DNA of 64,000 nucleotides from Alteromonas antoniana. GTDB lineage: Bacteria; Pseudomonadota; Gammaproteobacteria; Enterobacterales; Alteromonadaceae. Where the stretch lies: contig NZ_JAESDH010000001.1 of the NCBI RefSeq assembly GCF_019249295.1, positions 238,888-302,887 of the forward strand, in the 5' to 3' direction. The position numbers and the translations under genes were made by a program. The notes under the pieces are model-generated. The model saw only the letters and a list, made by a program, of their open reading frames with translations. It searched no databases and was not told the DNA's origin. Shown here piece after piece: positions 57,306 through 64,000 of this stretch. The number at the start of each line of letters is the position of its first letter. The stretch's first letter is position 1.

Positions 57306-59135
57306 TTACTCAAAATAAATATTATCGAGTGTAAAGTTAAAGTCTGGGGTGGCCTTACCGGCTGCCCAGCCAATTCCGGTTACACTTGCCCAATCAACAC
57401 CACTAATGTCACTGAGGTTAATTGACACCTGCCGACACTGTCCTGTTATGCTAAAACTGACCTCACTGGGTCGCCCGGTTTGTGACGTTAAAACCATAAA
57501 CCTGAATTCACCATCAGTGCCTGCCACATCAAAGACTATACGCTTGAAATTGCTAAGATTATAGCCACCATCAATGGACTCTGAGAACATCAGGAAAACG
57601 CCGGACCATGGATAGGGAAACTGCTTACCAACCGTACCGTTTACTGCAAGAGCACCGCTATTATCACAGCCCTGTGAAATGTGCGTAATCTCAGCAGTGG
57701 AATTTCCCTGCATCATCTGGTCGGTTGAGACAACAAACTGGCCGCCCAGTTGAGACGTAAGGTCTTTGGTAAACTGGCTCACCAATCCGGAAGTTGGCGT
57801 TTCACCAGTCACTTTTTGTGACTCAAAATAGGCCGCCACCTGAGAGCCGTTTTTGACTATCCAGCGAATGTGCTGGGTATGTCTAATGTCTTCTCTGGGG
57901 TCCTCGTTGAGCACAATAAAGTCTGCACGGGCACCGCTGCGCAAATGTCCGCGTTCGCCAACGGCAAACCTCAAATAGGGTAAGTAGGTAGCTGCGGCTA
58001 ATGCGTCAGTGGGTGAGAGCCCGCTATCCACCAGTAAGGCCAACTCATCGTGAAGACTAACTCCGTGGGCCGTACCTTGGTTTGGCGCATCAGTTCCGGC
58101 TAATACGGCAATACCTGCCTCCTGCATTCTGCGGGTGTTCTCAATAGCGACTGCAAAGTAGTCTTCCGCTACCCGGTCTGAGGCAATGTCGTTAGCAATA
58201 GCATGCTTAACATCAGCCGCCAGGTGAGTGCTGAAAACAGAATCCCTGATTAATGCCTGCCCCCGCCCTTCACCGGCAAGCGATGCCAGAATCGATAAGG
58301 TGGGAATGACGAACATATCCTGAGACTTCATCAGCGCAATGAGTTCGTCACTAGCTGGCGTGCCACCGAAAGTATGTACCAGACCATCTGCACCGGCTCT
58401 TGCAGCATGCTCTGCCGACGTCAGATCCATAACATGGACCACTGCCAAAGCTTCCTGGGCGTGCGCTGCTCTGATAACCGCTGCCAGGGTGTCGTAGTCA
58501 ATTGAGGTAAAGCGGCCTTTATGCCCGGCCTGATCCGCTGCGGCATCGTAGACAATTTTAATGTAGTCAGAGCCTTCGGCCAGACGCTCTGCGACGAAGT
58601 CGTGGGCTTGATCTGGAGAGGCAATTGTGGGAATCGTTATACCGTACTCAGTGCCGTGACCACCAGCACTGGTTACCAGTACGCCGGAAGAAAACAAATC
58701 CGCTTCCTCAGTGGCGGTCAGGGCAGAACGCCGGCTTTTTTTCGCCAGAAAGAAACGGTTATCGGTAAACATATCCAGTGTCGTAGTTACCCCAAACTGT
58801 AACGATTGATGTAACGCTTTGCCCCACGAGTGGGTATGACTATCAATCAAACCAGGGATCACAAAGCCACCTTGTCCGTCCACTATGGTGGGGTCGGAAA
58901 GAGATGTCGGACTCACTACCCGACCGTTTTGAATTGCCAGTCCGGCCTCTTCATGCCACTGCTGACCATCGAATACGGTGATGTTGGTAAGGAGGTAACT
59001 GCCGCTAGCAGGAATGGTCAGATCGTTTACTTCGCCATTCTCTTCTGGCTGAGTTGTGACGTCCGGTGTCGGCAGCACACTAATAAACAGACCGATTAGT
59101 GCTAAGCCCGCAATCACTATGATAGAAAATCGCAT
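57306..59135 (-). CDS. Membrane-anchored amidohydrolase with C-terminal CIA30-like domain
   Basis: 609 residues. The N-terminal hydrophobic helix (IIVIAGLALIGLFISVLP) is a signal anchor. The amidohydrolase barrel shows the metal motif GLIDSHTHSW (His100, His102), a likely carboxylated Lys in SDYIKIVYD, His in VVHVMD and LVHTFGG, and Asp in LAGTDAPNQGT. This is the imidazolonepropionase/prolidase-like subtype. After about residue 440 a second domain (FTKDLTSQLGGQFVVSTDQMM...FTLDNIYFE) resembles the CIA30/galactose-binding-like fold. AAGGAG precedes the ATG. Between an ABC transporter and a two-component system, it may process a peptide-like or cyclic substrate outside the inner membrane. Confidence 0.83.
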   Translation of the reverse strand: MRFSIIVIAGLALIGLFISVLPTPDVTTQPEENGEVNDLTIPASGSYLLTNITVFDGQQWHEEAGLAIQNGRVVSPTSLSDPTIVDGQGGFVIPGLIDSHTHSWGKALHQSLQFGVTTTLDMFTDNRFFLAKKSRRSALTATEEADLFSSGVLVTSAGGHGTEYGITIPTIASPDQAHDFVAERLAEGSDYIKIVYDAAADQAGHKGRFTSIDYDTLAAVIRAAHAQEALAVVHVMDLTSAEHAARAGADGLVHTFGGTPASDELIALMKSQDMFVIPTLSILASLAGEGRGQALIRDSVFSTHLAADVKHAIANDIASDRVAEDYFAVAIENTRRMQEAGIAVLAGTDAPNQGTAHGVSLHDELALLVDSGLSPTDALAAATYLPYLRFAVGERGHLRSGARADFIVLNEDPREDIRHTQHIRWIVKNGSQVAAYFESQKVTGETPTSGLVSQFTKDLTSQLGGQFVVSTDQMMQGNSTAEITHISQGCDNSGALAVNGTVGKQFPYPWSGVFLMFSESIDGGYNLSNFKRIVFDVAGTDGEFRFMVLTSQTGRPSEVSFSITGQCRQVSINLSDISGVDWASVTGIGWAAGKATPDFNFTLDNIYFE

Positions 59136-59149
59136 GGTTTACTCCTTGT

Positions 59150-59938
59150 TTAATGACGGTTGTCGATTGCGTTAAACCGCTTAACAGAGAGGCCCAGAAA
59201 GACCACCGTAAAGGCTGCTAGTGCGCCAGCGTGCAAGTACCAGGGCGCCCCTAAATCATTGCCCTGAATAGCCAGTGCCAGTTGTGCCAAGTGGTAAGCA
59301 GGAAAAATATTGGCTGCCAGTTCGAGGGTTGAGGGAAACAACTGTATCGGTACCCACAATCCGGATAAAAACGCCATTGGCAGGTAAATCAGATTAACTA
59401 CAGCCGGGGCGGCTTTGGCCGATACAGACAAGCCAATGAACAATCCGATAGCACAGAAGGGCAAGGTACCGAAAAGAACGATAATTAGTGTGGCAATCCA
59501 CTGCCCGCGGGTCATCGCCACGCTGCCAAAAGCAGCTCCCAGAGCAAACAGACTAAGTATAATAACCAGTGCAAATAACATGGCTGTAATAATACGCGCC
59601 GCAAAGTAACTGCTGATTGGCATCGGGCTCACTCGTTTCAGACTTAAGATCCCTTTGTCTTTATCCGTGGCCACATCTGCACCAAAAGAAAACAATGCCG
59701 GGCCAATGGCGCCGAATACAGCATAGGTGGCCATCATGTATTTCGCACCGTGGCCGGGTTGGCCACCCATGGCGTTAAACAACAGGCCAAAAAACACATA
59801 AAACATCACCGGGAAAGCGAGGCTTGGGATCACGAAGCCCGGAGTACGCAGCGTTTTTGTCAGCTCTGTCTGGGTTTCTAACCGCAAAATATCCCAACGT
59901 TGAAAAAGTGACAATGGTGAGGGTTGCGACGTGTTCAT
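59150..59938 (-). CDS. ABC-2 type transporter permease
   Basis: 262-residue inner-membrane protein with six helices of the ABC-2 type (FVIPSLAFPVMFYVFFGLLFNAM, then GAIGPALFSFGADVATDKDKGILSLKRVSPMPISSYFAARI and YLPMAFLSGLWVPIQLFP). The DKDKGILSLKR..PMPIS loop is typical of export-type permeases such as those of drug, bacteriocin or lipid exporters. Its ATG overlaps the ATPase stop by 1 bp (TAATG). Confidence 0.88.
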   Translation of the reverse strand: MNTSQPSPLSLFQRWDILRLETQTELTKTLRTPGFVIPSLAFPVMFYVFFGLLFNAMGGQPGHGAKYMMATYAVFGAIGPALFSFGADVATDKDKGILSLKRVSPMPISSYFAARIITAMLFALVIILSLFALGAAFGSVAMTRGQWIATLIIVLFGTLPFCAIGLFIGLSVSAKAAPAVVNLIYLPMAFLSGLWVPIQLFPSTLELAANIFPAYHLAQLALAIQGNDLGAPWYLHAGALAAFTVVFLGLSVKRFNAIDNRH

Positions 59939-60870
59939 TACGCTATCTCCTGAATATTTGCAGAACTTTCTGATGAGACAGTGGGTTGAGTAAGATGTAA
60001 AAATGCATCTTCCAGCGATATACCTGATACCGTGAGATCGTGGGTTGTAATGCCTGCCGTAAAAAGTGTCTTCAGATGTGTTTGCGGGGCAGAGGAGTAC
60101 ACTTCAATATAATCGCCACGATTATGCACTTCAGTGTCTGGCAAGAGTTTTCGGATATCCTCAGGCGAGACGTTACTGCGAAAGCGCACGGATTTCCCCC
60201 CCAGTTTGGCTTTGATCTGTTCAGGCACACCCTGGGCTACAACCTGTCCTTTGGACAACACAACAATTCTGTCGGACAGTGCATCAGCTTCCTCAAGATA
60301 ATGGGTCGTCAATAAGACTGATGCGCCTTGAGCCGCTAATGCACGAATACAGCGCCAGAACTCACGTCGGGCCGTGGCATCCAGGCCAACGGTTGGTTCA
60401 TCCAATATTACCAGGCGCGGATTACCGATAATGGCCATGGCAAATAATAATCGCTGCTTTTGTCCACCAGACAACGTTTGAACCTTTCGGTGTTGCAAGT
60501 CAGTTAATAAAGCCGTATTAAGAACATCTTCAAGTGGCATACTGTTTGGGTAATAGCTGGCAAATAGTCGCAGTTGTTCGATAACCTTAACGTTATCGGG
60601 TAAAGCGGCAGACTGCAGCATCACGCCCATTTGCTGCTTGGCAGCCCAGTGTCCGGCAGGATGATCAAATACCCTTACCTGCCCGGAATCTACCGTTAGT
60701 TGCCCCAGCAGCGTTCCAATAGTCGTGGTTTTACCTGCCCCGTTTTCCCCTAAAAGGGCCACGACTTCATTAGGCTGAATGCATAGCGAAATATCGTTCA
60801 AAGCTTGCTCTTTACCAAACTGTTTAGACACATTAGTGACGGTAACGAGCGGTTGATTATCTGTAGGCAT
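59938..60870 (-). CDS. ABC transporter ATP-binding protein (export type)
   Basis: 310 residues. Walker A GENGAGKTT (about 42-50), Q-loop GVMLQSAALPDNV, signature LSGGQKQR, Walker B RLVILDEPTVGLD, and H-loop LLTTHYLEEAD. A C-terminal DUF4162-like extension (about 220-310) is typical of drug/bacteriocin/polyketide exporters (CcmA/DrrA type). First gene of a five-gene operon; its partner permease follows with 1-bp overlap. TGTCA/TGACA repeats lie 60-100 bp upstream of its start. Confidence 0.92.
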   Translation of the reverse strand: MPTDNQPLVTVTNVSKQFGKEQALNDISLCIQPNEVVALLGENGAGKTTTIGTLLGQLTVDSGQVRVFDHPAGHWAAKQQMGVMLQSAALPDNVKVIEQLRLFASYYPNSMPLEDVLNTALLTDLQHRKVQTLSGGQKQRLLFAMAIIGNPRLVILDEPTVGLDATARREFWRCIRALAAQGASVLLTTHYLEEADALSDRIVVLSKGQVVAQGVPEQIKAKLGGKSVRFRSNVSPEDIRKLLPDTEVHNRGDYIEVYSSAPQTHLKTLFTAGITTHDLTVSGISLEDAFLHLTQPTVSSESSANIQEIA

Positions 60871-61334
60871 ACTGTCTCTCCGTATTGATGGAATCAGTAT
60901 GCCGGGGGACGGTGAGGTGGGTAATTAGCAAGTGTCATCACTTTTCTATGACATTTGTCACTTTTCACGTTATTTCAAAAAACAACCGTTCAGCTCAAAA
61001 GAACCAAAACGCCTGTATTAGGTGGAGGGAAGTTAGAAATTGTCTCTACATACTTTACTGCCTCTGTCATACCAGCTCATGGAAGACATTAATTTCACAA
61101 AGCTACATACCAGATTCAGTCAAACTGTATAAATAAAACGTTCAGATAGGGGCACGCTTGATCCCCCCAGAAACCTTGCTTCCAAGCGCACATATTGTGA
61201 GCTCAGAAGCACCACGAGCAAAAGGATTGCAAGACGAAAGCCGCCGAAGCACCGCCGTTTACTACTCGTAAATGATGATGTGGAGAAGCTTTTATGCCGC
61301 AATCCTTAGCGAAGCAACTTGTCAGCGTAGAAAG
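60871..61334. other. Gap between ABC operon and lipoprotein hydrolase
   Basis: 464 bp. Apart from the putative operon control sites at 60933-60966 nothing recognisable was found. Short frames here (for example 61120-61302 minus, TTG start) have no ribosome site or known motif. Confidence 0.4.
60933..60966. promoter_or_regulatory. Candidate response-regulator sites upstream of the ABC operon
   Basis: TGTCAT (60933-60938) is inverted as ATGACA (60948-60953), a further TGTCA lies at 60956-60960, and TCACTTTTC occurs twice with 20-bp spacing (60938-60946, 60958-60966). This arrangement 63-96 bp before the operon start suits binding of the NarL/DesR-type regulator. Confidence 0.4.
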
Positions 61335-62192
61335 TCAGAACGAGCCGACGAAATCCCGATACTTCTTGATCGTGCCCGGCTTCTTCATTGTGGTACCATG
61401 GTCCGCATCCGGCACAATGTACATGGATTTATTATTGCTGCGTGATAACCGATATAGCTGTTCGGTGAATTTAACCGGTGTAGTACGGTCTTTTTCACCC
61501 ACAATTAATAACAGCGGGCCTTCGTATTGCTCCAGCAAAATGCCGTTGTCAATTTCTGCCAGCTCAGGGTGCAAATTAACGTTGGTAAACAGCTTTGACC
61601 ATATGGGGATCATATTATCCACCAGCTCGGGAACTCCATTGATAGCCCCTTCTAATACCAGTCCGGACACCTCTCTTTCAGCGGCGACATAGGTCGCAAT
61701 TAAGCTGCCCATTGATAGCCCGTGAACAACGGTAGGCAAGTCCTGAGGAAACACTTCTTTCGCGTAATCGAAAACCTGTAGTGCATCCTGTTTCAAATTA
61801 TCAATTTCGACCTGGGCCGCTTTTTCGCTGGCGCCCATGCCCTGATAGTCTATCCAGAGTATATTGGCAGGCAGTTGCCCCAGACGATGGATATAGCCGT
61901 TAGCCTGGCTGATAGACATGCCATTCCCACCGAAAAATACAATATTAGCAATCGGTTCAGGGTAGTTCACAGCAACCCCGGTAAGGGTTAAGCCCTGTGA
62001 ATTTGTCATTTCAACCGTAGTGATACCAATTGAAATTTCGTCTTTATTTGCAGCGGCATGCAGGCCGGTTGTGTCCAGCGGCGTTTTTTCTTTGGCCTGA
62101 TAGACAAAAGAGCGTGGGCTGACATCAATAGCACAGCCGGTAATGATGATAGAAAGAAAGAGGGCAGAAAAAAGTTTTACCAAATGAGACAT
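61335..62192 (-). CDS. Alpha/beta hydrolase lipoprotein
   Basis: 285 residues. Lipoprotein signal with lipobox IITGC (Cys20). The fold shows NIVFFGGNGMSISQANGYIHRLG (oxyanion region), DYQGMGASEKAA, nucleophile elbow VVHGLSMGSLIATYVAAE (Ser near 153), acid Asp in LLIVGEKDRTTPVKF and His in VPDADHGTTMKK. It resembles membrane-attached serine hydrolases of the BEM46/YfhR type. The lack of Asp after the lipobox Cys suggests outer-membrane sorting. Transcribed alone, divergent from the lipoprotein pair at 62421. Substrate unknown. Confidence 0.82.
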   Translation of the reverse strand: MSHLVKLFSALFLSIIITGCAIDVSPRSFVYQAKEKTPLDTTGLHAAANKDEISIGITTVEMTNSQGLTLTGVAVNYPEPIANIVFFGGNGMSISQANGYIHRLGQLPANILWIDYQGMGASEKAAQVEIDNLKQDALQVFDYAKEVFPQDLPTVVHGLSMGSLIATYVAAEREVSGLVLEGAINGVPELVDNMIPIWSKLFTNVNLHPELAEIDNGILLEQYEGPLLLIVGEKDRTTPVKFTEQLYRLSRSNNKSMYIVPDADHGTTMKKPGTIKKYRDFVGSF

Positions 62193-62420
62193 ACATACTT
62201 CCTTGTGATAATCGGTTTCATTAGACCTGATTGATTAAAAAATCACAAGCTGGCTATTATTTCACTTTTCCACTTATTGAGAAGGTCCTATACTGATTCG
62301 CGCTTTGCACCAACATCATTGCTGATAAAAGACCGGGATTAAGCCGGCCAGGGGCAGAGCCAAAACACGCACAGACGTGACAATAATAATAGAAAAAACT
62401 TGTACTAAGGATGTATCCCC

Positions 62421-63200
62421 ATGTTTATTCAGATTCGCTACGCTGCGGTTGCAGCAGGTCTCATGCTGCTCACAGCATGTGGTTCAACCCCTAACTATTA
62501 CATTGACGATGTTGCCAGAAACCAAATCAACAGCACTCAGGTCATTGTGAATATTCCACAGAAAGAAATTACCGCAGAAATAGAAGCTTCTAACGTCGCT
62601 GTTGCAGGCGGCGGTGGTTTGTTACTGGCATTAGTAGACGTTGCCGTAGAAAGCAGCAGAGCTAACACCGCTGAAGAATTAATTCAGCCCATTAAAGATT
62701 CTTTGATTGAAACTGATTTTCAGGCAATTTTCATGGAGGCGCTTCACAAAGAACTGGCTGCTGCGCCCTGGCTGAATGTCAGCGCCACAACACTGGTCAT
62801 TGATCCGGTTGAGAATCATGTAGACTCTCATTATCGTGCCAGTGAGGCCGAAGCGGTGCTGTTTATTGACGCCAGCTATGCGCTGGGAGCCAACTTCGAC
62901 TCAATGAAAGGTTATGCTGTGCTCTCCATGCTGCCTAAATCTGACACACTGAAACAGTACAGCGAGAAAGCTGGCAGCAAGAAAAGTAAAGCGTCAGCAA
63001 CGCACCCGGATAATCTGATTTATCGTGACTCCATTGCTGTGAACAGAGCGCTGAGCAACGTCACTGACGACAAAGAAATTAATGCCACGCGATGGGCCGA
63101 GCAACCCGCCGTCCTTCAGGCAGAATTACAGGCTGTTGCTGAATCACTGGCGGCTTCGGTCGTTCGCAGCCTTGATACCAAGCGTGCACCGACTGCGTAA
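62421..63200 (+). CDS. Unrecognised lipoprotein (first of a pair)
   Basis: 259 residues, family not recognised. Lipoprotein signal with lipobox LLTAC followed by GSTPNYY. After a beta-like segment (STQVIVNIPQKEITAEIEAS) there is a Gly-rich hydrophobic stretch (VAVAGGGGLLLALVDVAVES), which could touch or cross a membrane, then an alpha/beta region (FQAIFMEALHKELAAAPWLNV) and a helical C-terminus. AAGG and the ATG are spaced normally. The next lipoprotein gene begins 2 bp after its stop, so the two products probably act together in the envelope. Confidence 0.75.
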   Translation: MFIQIRYAAVAAGLMLLTACGSTPNYYIDDVARNQINSTQVIVNIPQKEITAEIEASNVAVAGGGGLLLALVDVAVESSRANTAEELIQPIKDSLIETDFQAIFMEALHKELAAAPWLNVSATTLVIDPVENHVDSHYRASEAEAVLFIDASYALGANFDSMKGYAVLSMLPKSDTLKQYSEKAGSKKSKASATHPDNLIYRDSIAVNRALSNVTDDKEINATRWAEQPAVLQAELQAVAESLAASVVRSLDTKRAPTA

Positions 63201-63202
63201 CT

Positions 63203-63757
63203 ATGTTCCGTTTTGCAGCTATCGCCCTGACCGTCGGCATTCTTGCCGGCTGTCAGGTGAATACCACACATCTGGTGCACGATTATGAGGCACCTCCGGC
63301 ATCGCTAACTGCCGACATTGCGTCGCAACGTGATATGAAGTGCCCTATTACGCTGTTTTCTTATGAGGATCACCGCCAGTCTAAAACCATGGGATCCGTG
63401 GCGTTTACGATTGTAGAGTCGGATGTTGACAGATGGGTAGAGGGCGCCCTTGAACATGTCAACATTTCGCATCAGGTGGTCGCCAACTCGGGATCGCTGA
63501 AACTTACTCTGGTCAAAGCCTATATTCAGTCATTACGCGGGAATATGGCGGCTAACGTGGTTTTCGGCGCACAGTTCAAAGGCCCGGGTGACGACGATTT
63601 CAGTGACAAACGTTACTTTCGCGGCCATGAGGTAGAAGTCAATTTCAGCTCAACTCAGGGTGAAATTAAAGCTACCCTCAACAAAGCGATTGCAAAAGCA
63701 CTGGCAAGAATTAAAGCGGCGTACAGTGAGGGATGTTCGGCCGAGGTGCCGGTATAA
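63203..63757 (+). CDS. Unrecognised lipoprotein (second of a pair)
   Basis: 184 residues. Signal MFRFAAIALTVGILAGC with lipobox ILAGC, then QVNTTHLVHDYE. The rest looks like a mixed alpha/beta domain (KCPITLFSYEDHRQSKTMGSVAFTIVESDVDRWVEGAL, SLKLTLVKAYIQSLRGNMAANVVFGAQF) with two Cys outside the lipobox (in KCPI and GCSAEV) that could form a disulfide. This layout recalls small outer-membrane lipoproteins that bind partners, but I do not recognise the family. Translationally coupled to the preceding gene. Confidence 0.75.
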   Translation: MFRFAAIALTVGILAGCQVNTTHLVHDYEAPPASLTADIASQRDMKCPITLFSYEDHRQSKTMGSVAFTIVESDVDRWVEGALEHVNISHQVVANSGSLKLTLVKAYIQSLRGNMAANVVFGAQFKGPGDDDFSDKRYFRGHEVEVNFSSTQGEIKATLNKAIAKALARIKAAYSEGCSAEVPV

Positions 63758-63934
63758 CATCCAGCTCATGAACTTGCTGCAATCATACTGCGGCTGCTAG
63801 GCCCTGCCAGATACGATGTGCCCGTTTACGAGTTGATTTTTATGATGTTGCCATAAAGAAGTCCTCTTTATGTAAACGTATTTCAGAGCGGGACACTGTT
63901 TACGAAAAAGGCTGCCTGAGGGCCTGTCTCTTGA
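63758..63934. other. Gap before the right edge
   Basis: 177 bp with no recognised feature. A weak AGGC/GCCT stem with T-run in minus-strand sense lies near 63906-63927. Confidence 0.3.
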
Positions 63935-64000
63935 TCACAAGTCAGCCTCCAGAGACCTGGCAATGTCGTAACCCTCAAGGATGGTTTGCAACTTAAACCA
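63935..64000 (-). CDS. C-terminal end of an unidentified reading frame (partial)
   Basis: On the minus strand an open frame enters from the right edge and ends in TGA at 63935-63937, giving WFKLQTILEGYDIARSLEADL as residues before the stop (21 in total, split here as WFKLQTILEG and YDIARSLEADL). Too short to identify. It could be the end of a chromosomal gene or transposase. Confidence 0.25.
   Translation of the reverse strand, partial: WFKLQTILEGYDIARSLEADL

Noticed and set aside
61120..61302. 60-codon frame with a hydrophobic stretch
   Set aside because: The start is TTG without a Shine-Dalgarno sequence and composition looks random; not enough to call a membrane peptide.

Overview
The window looks like chromosome of a marine, polysaccharide-degrading gammaproteobacterium of the Alteromonadales (Alteromonas-like). 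The grounds are an MSHA pilus operon of the Vibrio/Shewanella/Alteromonas type, large TonB-dependent receptors next to glycoside hydrolases, several SSS-type sodium/sugar symporters, and moderate GC. The genus is inferred from gene content, not measured. No tRNA, rRNA, CRISPR array or complete insertion sequence was seen.

Layout. (1) 1-5132, minus strand: the front part of an MSHA pilus operon, mshI-mshI2-mshJ-mshK-mshL-mshM, with mshM cut by the left edge. (2) 5466-6032: a SixA-like phosphohistidine phosphatase. (3) 6202-10648: glycerol 3-phosphate genes glpD, glpR and divergent glpK, with GlpR-like operators; glpF is not present. (4) 10940-29999: a galactoside locus with a TonB receptor, symporter, GH36 alpha-galactosidase, secreted alpha/beta hydrolase, GH2 beta-galactosidase, second symporter, galK, galT, galM and a LacI-family repressor. 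The housekeeping gene ssb lies inside it. LacI-type palindromes of the form GGT(T)AAACGTTT(T)ACC precede the receptor, hydrolase, lacZ, galT and galM, so the repressor probably controls them as one regulon.

(5) 29994-35501: an SMP-30 lactonase, TauE/SafE-type permease, SDR dehydrogenase, FadR-type GntR regulator and a third symporter, which suggests oxidation of a sugar to its lactone and acid. (6) 36481-55356: an arabinan/arabinoside locus. It holds a TonB receptor, five GH43 proteins, a GH127 beta-L-arabinofuranosidase lipoprotein, a secreted GH51, a GPH-type sugar transporter, an FKBP isomerase and an M28 peptidase. The likely flow is: a surface endo-arabinanase (GH43-LamG lipoprotein) cuts arabinan, the receptor imports oligomers, periplasmic GH43/GH51/GH127 enzymes trim them, the GPH and SSS transporters carry products inward, and a signal-less GH43 finishes in the cytoplasm. 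A 13-bp palindrome, approximately TMATA-N3-TATKA, recurs in five promoter regions of sections 5 and 6.

(7) 55595-60870, minus strand: a compact operon of ABC ATPase, ABC-2 permease, membrane-anchored amidohydrolase with a CIA30-like C-terminal domain, DesK-like histidine kinase and NarL/DesR-like response regulator. This is the least conventional gene set in the window. (8) 61335-63757: three small envelope lipoproteins, one an alpha/beta hydrolase and two unrecognised. (9) The last 66 bases hold the end of an unidentified reading frame.

The most unusual observations are a probable dual translation start on lacZ (secreted versus cytoplasmic form), the amidohydrolase-containing ABC/two-component operon, and the two inferred regulons.
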